Part shown: positions 52,791 through 61,969 of the stretch, in pieces
Layout: each line of letters begins with the position of its first letter
How positions within the stretch are numbered: the first letter of the stretch is position 1
DNA from: Blastococcus saxobsidens DD2
GTDB lineage: Bacteria; Actinomycetota; Actinomycetes; Mycobacteriales; Geodermatophilaceae
Reading direction: 5' to 3'
Length of the DNA stretch: 64,000 nucleotides
Assembly (NCBI RefSeq): GCF_000284015.1
Contig: NC_016943.1
Location: 971,541 to 1,035,540 of the forward strand
Program-made: the position numbers and the translations under genes
The notes under the pieces: model-generated
The model's input: the letters and a program-made list of their open reading frames with translations, nothing else
Database searches by the model: none
What the model was told of the DNA's origin: nothing

Positions 52791-52852
52791 GGAACGGTGT
52801 GCACGGATGTGCAGGTCAAGGCCAAGAACCTGCACATTTCCGCGCACTGTCC
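52791..52852. repeat. Intergenic inverted repeat, family member 3
   Basis: GGAACGGTGTGCACGGATGTGCAGGT (52791-52816) pairs with 52828-52852 through a perfect ATGTGCAGGT core plus an imperfect outer arm. It begins 8 bases after the yceI stop. Related to 16153-16211 and 39812-39873. Confidence 0.7.
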
Positions 52853-52944
52853 GGTGTGAAGAACGCCCACGAGGGCCCCGGACGCCGCTGCGTCCGGGGC
52901 TCTCGCGCATCAGGACTCGCTCGTCGACAGGGACACTGGGGGAC

Positions 52945-53286
52945 ATGTCGACCTCCGCTCTCGCCCGCGTCCCCGCGTCTCTTCTCGTCGCCGTCGGGCT
53001 CGCCGCCGGCTTCGGGATCGCCCAGGGCACCGGGATCCGGGCGCTGGGCGGGGCGGTGTTCGCCGCCTGCGGCGTGGGTGCGGCCTGGATCGCGTCCCGG
53101 CGGCGCGGGGCCGGGGTGACCGCGGGGCTGGCGGTGCTCTACGTCGGGGCCTTCGTCCTGGCCCACGTGCTGGCCCTCGGCGCCGGTTTCCCGGCCTGGT
53201 TCGCCGTGAGTCTGGTCACTGTTGCCGCCGCAGGGGTCACCTTCGGGGTGGTCGACCGGTCGCGGGAGACGGTGCCCGTCCGCTGA
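52945..53286 (+). CDS. Small multi-pass membrane protein of unknown function
   Basis: 113 residues from ATG 52945 (GGGGGA just before it). Four membrane helices are visible: ASLLVAVGLAAGFGIAQG, ALGGAVFAACGVGAAWIA, GVTAGLAVLYVGAFVLAHVLALG and WFAVSLVTVAAAGVTFGVV, with a short charged tail. No family is recognised, though such proteins often lie near typA in actinobacteria. GACACT 7 bases before the start could be a leaderless -10 box. Confidence 0.65.
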   Translation: MSTSALARVPASLLVAVGLAAGFGIAQGTGIRALGGAVFAACGVGAAWIASRRRGAGVTAGLAVLYVGAFVLAHVLALGAGFPAWFAVSLVTVAAAGVTFGVVDRSRETVPVR

Positions 53287-53387
53287 GCACCTAGAGTGGC
53301 GGGAAGGTCGCGGCCGCTGCGGCTGTTGTCCTGATGCCCGCGCGCGTCCGCGCGGTGCGCTCCCGAACTCCCGAGGTGCCCTTCCGC

Positions 53388-55280
<1,893 letters not shown>

Positions 55281-55301
55281 TCTCCCCCGCTCGCCCCGCT
55301 G

Positions 55302-55378
55302 ACGGCCGAGTGCGCAGTGGTGGTCGCGACATCCCGCGACGCGCCGTGTTCGACGGCGCCGGCTGCGCACTCGGCCGT
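55302..55378 (+). terminator. Long-loop inverted repeat after typA
   Basis: Perfect 16-base arms at 55302-55317 and 55363-55378 (ACGGCCGAGTGCGCAG and complement) enclose 45 bases that contain a second small hairpin (TCGCG...CGCGA). It begins 21 bases after the typA stop. Confidence 0.5.
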
Positions 55379-55557
55379 TCGCGTCTCCGACCCCGCCGGC
55401 GTCGTGGTCGGCAGGTCACGAATCGTGATGACCGGCCGTGCGGCGGAGACCCGCCCACCGGGTGCACCAGGGGCACCGCGCGCCACGCCCCCTAGCTTCA
55501 TCTCGGGGGCACCTGTCCTCTGCCGAACGATGAACGACGAGAGGCGGCCGAGCGCTG

Positions 55558-56046
55558 ATGGCGACGACCACGGTTCCGGTGTCCGAGGGCTTCCGGGGTG
55601 GGATCGACGTCCGGGTGAGTCTGCGGGCCGACGCCGGCTCCGGGGGCTCGGCGTTCGACGGCGCCTGGTTCCCGCGCAGTCGTGACCTCGCCGTGGAGCT
55701 GCCCGAGCTCGTCGCCGCCCTGGAGCGCCGGGGGGTGCGGGTGGAGCGGTTCACCTACGCCCTCGAGGCCTGGGCGCCGGCCCCCCGCAAGCTCGAGGTG
55801 CTGGGCCGCACCGTGCGTGCGGGCGGCTTCCGCAGCATGGATGCCCAGGTCGTGTGCCTCACCTGGGCCGGAGGGAACCGGCGGGCCGACCTGCTCGTCG
55901 TCCCGCCGGAGACCGACGTGCTCACCGGCGCCCGGGCGCTACGCCTGTGCACCCGGCGTGGCCTGCCGCCGTCGCCGCAGATGGTGCTCGCCGCAGCCCG
56001 GTCCACCCCGCTGCCGCAGGTGCCGGAGTACCCCCGGGCCGGATAG
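55558..56046 (+). CDS. DUF5994-family protein
   Basis: 162 residues from ATG 55558. Recognisable stretches are SAFDGAWFPRSRDLAVELPELVAALERRG and the centre VERFTYALEAWAPAPRKLEVLGRTVRAGGF, followed by VVCLTWAGGNRRADLLVVPPET. These match actinobacterial proteins of the DUF5994 type, which have no known function. It is soluble, with no signal peptide. The upstream 277 bases hold the typA terminator and a TAGCTT box near 55493 that may be the promoter. Confidence 0.75.
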   Translation: MATTTVPVSEGFRGGIDVRVSLRADAGSGGSAFDGAWFPRSRDLAVELPELVAALERRGVRVERFTYALEAWAPAPRKLEVLGRTVRAGGFRSMDAQVVCLTWAGGNRRADLLVVPPETDVLTGARALRLCTRRGLPPSPQMVLAAARSTPLPQVPEYPRAG

Positions 56047-56204
56047 GACGCCCGTCGTACCGGAGTCCTCCGATCGCCGCACGAGCCACCGGGCGCGGTG
56101 GCATGGGGCGGTGCCGGGCGGGCTCGACGAGGTATTCCACCCACCCGCGGCTGCCCACCTGTCGCCGCGATGATCAGGGTCCCTGATCCCGGATCGGGGG
56201 TGGG

Positions 56205-57173
56205 TCAGTCGCGGGGTGCGCTGGGGCGGCCCGCGCCGACGGGCTCCTCGCCGGCGTGCGCCGGCGCGTCGACGTTCGGCTCGGCGACCGCGTCGGCGGA
56301 CTCCACGGCGCGGTCCTTGCGGTACTCGCGGTAGGAGTGGACGACGGCCGCGACCCACACGGCGGCGAGGACCGCGTAGATCGCCCAGCTCACGGCATCT
56401 TCGGCGTCGACCCACTCGCTGCGGAGCAGCGTCCGGACGTTGGTCAGCACGATCATGCCGCCGACGAGGGAGCCGAGCAGCCGCGGCGGGATGTGCCGCA
56501 CCAGCCACGCGGCGATCGGGGCCGCGACCAGCCCACCGGCGAGGAGCCCGGCGACCCACAGCGGGTCGATGCCCTGCGACCCGAGCGCCAGCAGGAAGCC
56601 GAGGCTGGCGGCCAGCGCGACCAGGAACTCGGAGGTGTCGATCGAGCCGATGACCTTGCGGGGCTCCATCCGGCCGCTGGCCAGCAGTGCCGGCGTGCCG
56701 ACCGGGCCCCAGCCACCGCCACCGGTGGCGTCGACGAACCCGGCGACCAGGCCCAGCGGGCCGAGGAACCGCTTCCGGATCGGCTTGCCGATGTTGCGCC
56801 GGTCGATGCCGCGCAGGGTGAAGCGCACGAGGATGTAGGCGCCCAGCGAGACCAGGATCAGCGACATGACCGGCGCCGCGGCCGCCGTGGAGAGCGCGGA
56901 GAGGAAGTGTGCGCCGGCGAACGCACCCACTGCGCCCGGGAGGCCCACCTTGGCGACGACCTTCCAGTCCACGTTGCCGAACTTCCAGTGCGACAGCCCC
57001 GATGCCAGGGTGGTGCCGATCTCGGCGAGGTGGATCGTGGCCGAGGCGGCAGCCGGGTTGGTGCCGATCGCCAGCAGCAGCGTCGTCGAGGTGACGCCGT
57101 AGGCCATGCCGAGGCTGCCGTCGACGAGTTGGGCGCCCAGGCCGGCGAGGGCGAGCAGGATGAGGGTCTTCAC
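56205..57173 (-). CDS. TauE/SafE-family sulfite/organosulfonate exporter
   Basis: 322 residues from GTG 57173 (GGAG 9 bases upstream). Two repeats of the family motif are visible: AGLGAQLVDGSLGMAYGVTSTTLLLAIGTNPAAASATIHLAEIGTTLASGLSHWKFGNVDW and GLVAGFVDATGGGGWGPVGTPALLASGRMEPRKVIGSIDTSEFLVALAASLGF, with about eight membrane helices and a hydrophilic C-terminal tail of 45 residues. The family exports sulfite or sulfoacetate. A short Cys-rich leader peptide gene stands 91 bases upstream, in line with control by sulfur or cysteine supply. Confidence 0.88.
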   Translation of the reverse strand: MKTLILLALAGLGAQLVDGSLGMAYGVTSTTLLLAIGTNPAAASATIHLAEIGTTLASGLSHWKFGNVDWKVVAKVGLPGAVGAFAGAHFLSALSTAAAAPVMSLILVSLGAYILVRFTLRGIDRRNIGKPIRKRFLGPLGLVAGFVDATGGGGWGPVGTPALLASGRMEPRKVIGSIDTSEFLVALAASLGFLLALGSQGIDPLWVAGLLAGGLVAAPIAAWLVRHIPPRLLGSLVGGMIVLTNVRTLLRSEWVDAEDAVSWAIYAVLAAVWVAAVVHSYREYRKDRAVESADAVAEPNVDAPAHAGEEPVGAGRPSAPRD

Positions 57174-57202
57174 GGGTACTGACTCCGGGTCTCAGAGCGC
57201 GG

Positions 57203-57258
57203 GCGCGCAGCAGCGCGCACGGGGAGATGAGCGAGACGGGGAAGCGCCGGGACGGCGC
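57203..57258 (-). promoter_or_regulatory. Candidate attenuator between leader peptide and exporter gene
   Basis: Two GC hairpins lie in the 91-base gap: 57244-57258 (GCGCCG / CGGCGC, 3-base loop, 6 bases after the leader stop) and 57203-57218 (GCGCGC / GCGCGC, 4-base loop). They could respond to ribosome stalling on the leader. Confidence 0.4.
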
Positions 57259-57264
57259 GGGGAA

Positions 57265-57351
57265 TCAGCAGGCCGGACAGGCGGCGGTGCAGACGCGCAG
57301 CAGATCGACGTGCCGGCGGCTCACCAGGAGCAGCATCGTCGTTCGCGTCAC
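57265..57351 (-). CDS. Short Cys-rich leader peptide upstream of the sulfite-type exporter
   Basis: 28 residues from GTG 57351: the sequence MTRTTMLLLVSRRHVDLLRV is followed by CTAACPAC and a stop. The R-R-H-V-D-L-L-R-V core followed by Cys residues matches the 'putative leader peptide' genes that precede sulfur-assimilation and cysteine-related genes in streptomycetes and mycobacteria, where low cysteine is thought to stall the ribosome. A TAGACA box ends 7 bases before the GTG, so the message is probably leaderless. It is too short for ordinary gene finding. Confidence 0.75.
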   Translation of the reverse strand: MTRTTMLLLVSRRHVDLLRVCTAACPAC

Positions 57352-57358
57352 GGGTCAA

Positions 57359-57364
57359 TGTCTA
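57359..57364 (-). promoter_or_regulatory. -10 box (TAGACA) of the leader peptide/exporter transcript
   Basis: On the reverse strand TAGACA ends 7 bases before the leader-peptide GTG at 57351. Confidence 0.5.
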
Positions 57365-57477
57365 CCAGATCGATGCACTTATGCGCATTCGGGGCCCACG
57401 CGACGGGACGGCGGCGCCGCCTGCCGGCGGACGCCCCCGCCTCGGGTGTGACGGGGTCGGCCCGGACCCGCCCGATC

Positions 57478-58065
57478 TCAGCTCTGCGCCACGTCGCGCC
57501 CCGGGGTGCTCCCGTTCACCCCGCCGAGGGACGAGACGAGGTCGGCGCGGGCCCGTGCGACGCGGGACCGGATCGTGCCCACGGGGCAGCCGGCGACCTC
57601 GGCGGCCTCGGCGTAGGAGAGCCCGAGCAGCTGGGTCAGGGCGAAGGCCTCGCGCCGGTCCGGCTCCAGGCGGCCCAGCAGGTCGGTGACGGCGGCGCCC
57701 TCGGCGACCGCGTCCCCGCCGCTCTCCGGCGCCAGCAGTTCCAGATCCGCCGCCTCGCGGACCAGCGTCAACCGGCGCCTGCGGCGGGTCCGCAGCGCAT
57801 CGGCGCACACCCGCCGCGCGATGGTGAGCAGCCAGGTCCGGACCGACGACCGGGCCTCGAAGCGGTGCAGCGAGCCGAACGCCCGCAGGTAGGTCTCCTG
57901 GGTGAGGTCATCCGCCGCGTCCCGGTCGCCGAGGGTCGCGCACAGCCGCCAGACGTCGGACTGGGTGGCCCGCACGAGGGCCGCCGCGGCCAGCGGATCG
58001 CCCTCGGCGGCGTCCGCGGCGAGGCGAGCCAGGTCGTCCATGTCCTCGGAAGTGGTCGGCGTCAC
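57478..58065 (-). CDS. ECF-family RNA polymerase sigma factor
   Basis: 195 residues from GTG 58065; ATG 58041 (MDDLARLA) is an alternative start. Region 2 is AALVRATQSDVWRLCATLGDRDAADDLTQETYLRAFGSLHRFEARSSVRTWLLTIARRVCADALR and region 4 is LGRLEPDRREAFALTQLLGLSYAEAAEVAGCPVGTIRSRVARAR. It directs RNA polymerase to a small gene set. It is divergent from a zf-HC2 membrane protein gene at 58112, the usual anti-sigma partner layout, and that gene leads the copper cluster, so copper or redox stress is the likely signal (inference). Confidence 0.9.
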   Translation of the reverse strand: MTPTTSEDMDDLARLAADAAEGDPLAAAALVRATQSDVWRLCATLGDRDAADDLTQETYLRAFGSLHRFEARSSVRTWLLTIARRVCADALRTRRRRRLTLVREAADLELLAPESGGDAVAEGAAVTDLLGRLEPDRREAFALTQLLGLSYAEAAEVAGCPVGTIRSRVARARADLVSSLGGVNGSTPGRDVAQS

Positions 58066-58111
58066 CGGTGCGCCCGGGAACCGGACGGCGTCCGGATGCG
58101 ACTAATGAACC

Positions 58112-58756
58112 ATGTCGTGCCTGACCTGCCGCGAGGCGCTGTCCGCCCGCCTGGACGGCGAGCCGCTCGGGATCCCGGCCCGCGAGCTCGACGCGCACCT
58201 CGCCGCCTGCCCCGGCTGTTCCGCGTGGGCCGGCCACGCCGAACGGGTCACCCGCCGGGCGCGGCTGGCGCCTGCGCCGCCCGTGCCGGACCTGACCGCC
58301 ACGGTGCTGGCCGCGCTGCCCCGGGAGCTGCCCGGGGCGCGGGCGGCCGCTCGGGCCCGGCTGGCGGACACCGCGCTGCGCCTGGTGCTGCTGGCCGTCG
58401 GTGTCGCGCAGGCAGCGCTGGCCTGGCCGGTGCTCGTGTCGGGCGCCGGAGCCATGAGCGCACCGGTCCACATGGCACGCGAGAGCGGCGCGTGGAACCT
58501 GGCGGTGGCCGCGGCCTTCCTCGCCGTCGCGGCGGCTCCGTGGCTGGCCGCGGGTGCGCTGCCCTTCCTGGGGACCTTCGTCGCCCTGCTGCTGCCGGTG
58601 ACGGTGGCCGATCTGCGCGCCGGCCACGTGCACGCCGACCGGGCGGGAGCCCACCTGCTGCTCCTGGCGGGGGTGGCCCTGGTCGCGACGCTGGCGTGGC
58701 GCGGACGGCAGCGCCGGGGCCTCCGTTCCGTCGCCGACCGGCCGGTCGCCGCGTGA
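58112..58756 (+). CDS. Zf-HC2 membrane protein, probable anti-sigma factor
   Basis: 214 residues from ATG 58112. The N-terminal zinc-finger pattern CLTCREALSARLDGE...ELDAHLAACPGCSAW (H-x3-C-x2-C plus the early C-x-x-C) is that of ZAS-type anti-sigma factors. About five membrane helices follow (ALRLVLLAVGVAQAALAWPVLV and others), more than the single helix of most anti-sigma factors. It faces the sigma gene and its stop overlaps the CopC-CopD gene (GTGA). It likely holds the sigma factor at the membrane until a metal or redox signal arrives. Confidence 0.82.
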   Translation: MSCLTCREALSARLDGEPLGIPARELDAHLAACPGCSAWAGHAERVTRRARLAPAPPVPDLTATVLAALPRELPGARAAARARLADTALRLVLLAVGVAQAALAWPVLVSGAGAMSAPVHMARESGAWNLAVAAAFLAVAAAPWLAAGALPFLGTFVALLLPVTVADLRAGHVHADRAGAHLLLLAGVALVATLAWRGRQRRGLRSVADRPVAA

Positions 58757-60528
58757 GGCGCGCCGCCGTCCTCCTGGTCCTGCTCGTGGCCGGCTGGCTG
58801 GCCGTGGGCGTCGGCGTGGCCGGCCCGGCCGCCGCGCACGCCACCCTCATCTCCACCGACCCGGGGGAGGGGGCGCGGCTGGGGGAGGCGCCCGAGGAGG
58901 TCACCCTGCGGTTCACCGAGGGGATCTCGCTGGGCGCCGGCTACGCCCGGGTGCTGGGCGCCGACCAGCAGCGGGTCGACGCCGCTACCGCGACGGTCGA
59001 GGGTGAGGTCCTCACCATCCCGTTGCGCGGCGACCTGCCCGACGGCGGCTACCTCGTGACGTACCGGGTGATCTCCGCCGACTCCCACCCGATCTCGGGC
59101 GCGTTCTCCTTCGTCGTCGGCGACGGCGAGCTGCTGACCGCCGGAGCCGGCGAGGAGATGAGCGGCACCGACCCCCTGGTCGCGCTGCTGCTGCCGGTGG
59201 CCCGCTGGGTCGGGTACGCGGGGCTGGCTCTCGCGCTGGGCGTGCCGGTCCTCCTCGCGACGTGCTGGCCGGGCGGGTGGCGGTCGGCACTCCTGGCCCG
59301 GATGGCAGGCGGCGGCGCGGTCGCCGTCGCCCTCGCCGCCCTCGCCACCTTCCTCCTCCAGGGGCCCTACGCCGCCGGTGCGGGGCTGGGCGCCGCGGTC
59401 GATCCGGCGCTGCTGGGCGCGACCGTGCGCTCGGGCGCCGGCTGGGCCGCGCTCGCCCGGGTCGCCCTGGCGCTCGCGCTGCTGGTGGCGCTCCGCTCGG
59501 TGTGGCGGCGGGGTGGTCCGGGATCGCCGGCCCGGCTGGCGGTGCCCGGGGTGCTCGCCGGAGGTCTGGTGCTGGCCACCGCCGCGGTGGGGCACCCGGT
59601 CGCCGGGCCGTGGCCGGTGCTGGCCGTCCTGGTCGCGGCCGTGCACGTCGGGGCGATGTCGGTCTGGCTCGGTGGGCTGGCCGCGCTGCTGGCCACCGCG
59701 CTGCGGCCGGGAACGGGGCCGACCGACCCGGCCGCCGTGCTGCCGGCGTTCTCCCGGCTGGCGTTCGGCTCGGTGGTCGCCCTCGTCGTGTCGGGCGTCG
59801 TGCAGTCGGTGCGCGAGGTCGGGTCCCCGACGGCGCTGGTCGAGACCACCTACGGCCAGCTGCTCGCCGGGAAGATTCTGCTCGTCGTCCTCCTGCTGGC
59901 CGCCGCCGGCGTCTCCCGGGTGTGGGTGCAGCAGCGCCTGGGCATCCGCCGCGCCCGCCGTGGCCGAACGGTTGCCGTGCACGCCTTCGCCACCGCGGCC
60001 GGCCCATCCGGGCCCGGCCCCGAGGAGGTGGCCGCGGCCGCCGACCGGGACCGGCTCCAGGCCCAGTCCGCCGCCGAGCACCTGCCGTCGTTGCGCCGCT
60101 CGGTGTTCGTCGAGGCGGGGCTGGCCGCCGTCGTCCTGGCCGTGTCCGCGGTGCTGGTCGCCACCCCGCCGGCCCGCGCCGCGCTGGCCCAGCCCGTCGA
60201 CGTCGTCCTGCCCCTGCAGGGCAGTTCCGGGGCCTCGGGCAGCGTGCAGGTCTCGGTGGATCCGGCCCGACCCGGGCCGAACGCCCTGCACGTCTACCTG
60301 TTCGACGACGCCGGCCGGCTCACCCAGCCGGCGGAGATCCGGGTGACGCTCACCGAGCGCAGCCAGGAGATCGGCCCGCTCGACGTCGACCTGGAGCCCG
60401 CCGGGCCGGGCCACTACGTCGGCGACGGGATGACCATCCCGGGCGCCGGCACCTGGACCGTCACCGTCGACGTCCGGCTCGGCGAGTTCACCGCCCTGAC
60501 CGCGGCCACCGACGTCCCGGTCCGCTGA
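58753..60528 (+). CDS. CopC-CopD fusion copper resistance/uptake protein
   Basis: 591 residues, GTG overlapping the previous stop. A signal peptide (LLVLLVAGWLAVGVGVAGPAAA) leads into a CopC domain beginning with the copper-binding His (HATLISTDPGEGARLGEAPEEVTLRFTE) and ending SADSHPISGAFSFVVG with another. Next come about eight membrane helices with conserved His (VGHPVAGPWPVLAVLVAAVHVGAMSVWLGGLAALL), the CopD part, and a C-terminal extracytoplasmic beta domain of about 110 residues. It moves copper across the membrane, probably inward for cuproenzymes. It is the core of the cluster with YcnI and Sco. Confidence 0.9.
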   Translation: MRRAAVLLVLLVAGWLAVGVGVAGPAAAHATLISTDPGEGARLGEAPEEVTLRFTEGISLGAGYARVLGADQQRVDAATATVEGEVLTIPLRGDLPDGGYLVTYRVISADSHPISGAFSFVVGDGELLTAGAGEEMSGTDPLVALLLPVARWVGYAGLALALGVPVLLATCWPGGWRSALLARMAGGGAVAVALAALATFLLQGPYAAGAGLGAAVDPALLGATVRSGAGWAALARVALALALLVALRSVWRRGGPGSPARLAVPGVLAGGLVLATAAVGHPVAGPWPVLAVLVAAVHVGAMSVWLGGLAALLATALRPGTGPTDPAAVLPAFSRLAFGSVVALVVSGVVQSVREVGSPTALVETTYGQLLAGKILLVVLLLAAAGVSRVWVQQRLGIRRARRGRTVAVHAFATAAGPSGPGPEEVAAAADRDRLQAQSAAEHLPSLRRSVFVEAGLAAVVLAVSAVLVATPPARAALAQPVDVVLPLQGSSGASGSVQVSVDPARPGPNALHVYLFDDAGRLTQPAEIRVTLTERSQEIGPLDVDLEPAGPGHYVGDGMTIPGAGTWTVTVDVRLGEFTALTAATDVPVR

Positions 60529-60578
60529 CCTTCCCCGACAGCCGCCCGGCCGTCGACCACCCGATGAACAGGAGTTCC

Positions 60579-61304
60579 GTGTCCCTACCCCGCCCGCTCG
60601 CCCGGGTCGCCGTCCTGCTGCTGGCCACGTGCGCGGCCCTGGTGACCGCCGTGGCCGTCGCCCCGGTCGCCTCCGCGCACGTCACCGTCTCCTCCGACGA
60701 CGCCACCCCCGGGGGCTACGGGAAGCTCACCTTCCGCGTGCCCAACGAGAGCGACACCGCCAGCACCGTCGCGCTGCGGATCCAGATCCCGGAGGAGGCG
60801 GCGATGGGCTCGCTGCGTGCCCAGCCGGTGCCGGGCTGGACGGTGACGACGACGACCGCCGACCTCGCCGAGCCGATCGAGGTCCACGGGCAGGAGATCA
60901 GCTCCTACGTCTCGCTCGTCGAGTACCGGGCGGACGAGGGCGCCGGTATCGCGCCGGGCCAGTTCCAGGAGTTCGCCCTCTCGGGCGGCCCCTTTCCGGA
61001 CGTCCAGCGGCTGAGCTTCCCCACGGTGCAGAGTTACAGCGACGGTAACGAGTCCGCGTGGATCGAGCCGACCCTCGCCGGGCAGGCCGAGCCCCAGCGG
61101 CCGGCCCCGGTGCTGTCGCTCACCGCCGCGGACGGTGCCGAGCCGACCGCGGCGCCGGCGGGTCCGGCTGCCGACGCCCACGGAGGCGGGCACACCGACG
61201 CCCCGGGCGCCCTGGCATTGTTCCTCTCGATCCTTGCCCTGCTGGTGGCGCTCGCCGGTGTCGTCCTCGGCGTACGGGCCAACCGACGTACCGTGTCGTC
61301 GTGA
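60579..61304 (+). CDS. ycnI: YcnI-type (DUF1775) copper-binding membrane protein
   Basis: 241 residues from GTG 60579, preceded by AGGAG; ATG 60564 lies in frame but has no such site. A signal peptide ends ASAHV, leaving an N-terminal His, which with the Trp further on binds Cu2+ in YcnI proteins. The DUF1775 body has SSDDATPGGYGKLTFRVPNES, IPEEAAMGSLRAQPVPGWTV and GGPFPDVQRLSFPTVQSYSDG. A His/Gly-rich linker (DAHGGGHTDAPG) precedes one C-terminal membrane helix. It probably passes copper to the CopCD or Sco neighbours. The stop overlaps the Sco start. Confidence 0.9.
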   Translation: MSLPRPLARVAVLLLATCAALVTAVAVAPVASAHVTVSSDDATPGGYGKLTFRVPNESDTASTVALRIQIPEEAAMGSLRAQPVPGWTVTTTTADLAEPIEVHGQEISSYVSLVEYRADEGAGIAPGQFQEFALSGGPFPDVQRLSFPTVQSYSDGNESAWIEPTLAGQAEPQRPAPVLSLTAADGAEPTAAPAGPAADAHGGGHTDAPGALALFLSILALLVALAGVVLGVRANRRTVSS

Positions 61305-61969
61305 GCTCCGCCGCCCGCCGTCGATCCCGTTCCTGCCTGCCGGCGCTGCTCCTCACCGTGGGCCTGCTGGCCGCCGGCTGCGGAGGCACGGTGGACGGCG
61401 TTCCCGAGGAGCACGACCACTCCGCCGGCGCGCCGGCGGCGGTCGAGGCGCCGGAGGACGAGTACGCCGGGCTGGACCTGGCCGAGCCCTACCGCCGGCC
61501 GTCGATGACCCTCACCGACACCACCGGGGCCCCGTACGACTTCAAGGCGGCCACCGGTGGCAAGCCCACGCTGCTGTTCTTCGGATACACGAACTGCCCC
61601 GACATCTGCCCTACCACGATGGCCGACATCGCGGTGGCGCTGCGGGGGGTGGAGCCGGAGCTGGCCGAGCAGGTCCAGGTGGTGTTCGTGACGACCGATC
61701 CGGCCACCGACACCCCGGAGGTGCTCGGCGAGTACCTCGACCGGTTCGACGCCGACCTGCCCACGTCCTTCGTCGGGCTCACCGGTGACCAGGCGGCCAT
61801 CGACCAGGCCCAGCTGGCAGCCGGCGTCCCGCAGGCGGAGGACGACGGCCGCCTGCACTCGACGCTGCTGTTGCTGTACGGCGCCGACGACGCGGCGCAC
61901 GTGGCCTTCGACGCGGGCAACACCGCCCGCGACATCGCCGACGACCTCCGCGCGGTGGCGGGCGCGTGA
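61301..61969 (+). CDS. SCO1/SenC-family copper chaperone lipoprotein
   Basis: 222 residues, GTG overlapping the YcnI stop. The signal peptide ends in the lipobox LLAAGCGG, so the mature protein is lipid-anchored outside the membrane. The thioredoxin-like fold carries the copper-binding pair in FGYTNCPDICPTTM (C-x3-C) and the conserved His in DGRLHSTLLLLYG. Sco proteins load copper into the CuA site of cytochrome c oxidase and may sense redox state. A His-containing segment (EEHDHSAG) follows the anchor. The stop overlaps the next gene. Confidence 0.92.
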   Translation: MSSAARRRSRSCLPALLLTVGLLAAGCGGTVDGVPEEHDHSAGAPAAVEAPEDEYAGLDLAEPYRRPSMTLTDTTGAPYDFKAATGGKPTLLFFGYTNCPDICPTTMADIAVALRGVEPELAEQVQVVFVTTDPATDTPEVLGEYLDRFDADLPTSFVGLTGDQAAIDQAQLAAGVPQAEDDGRLHSTLLLLYGADDAAHVAFDAGNTARDIADDLRAVAGA

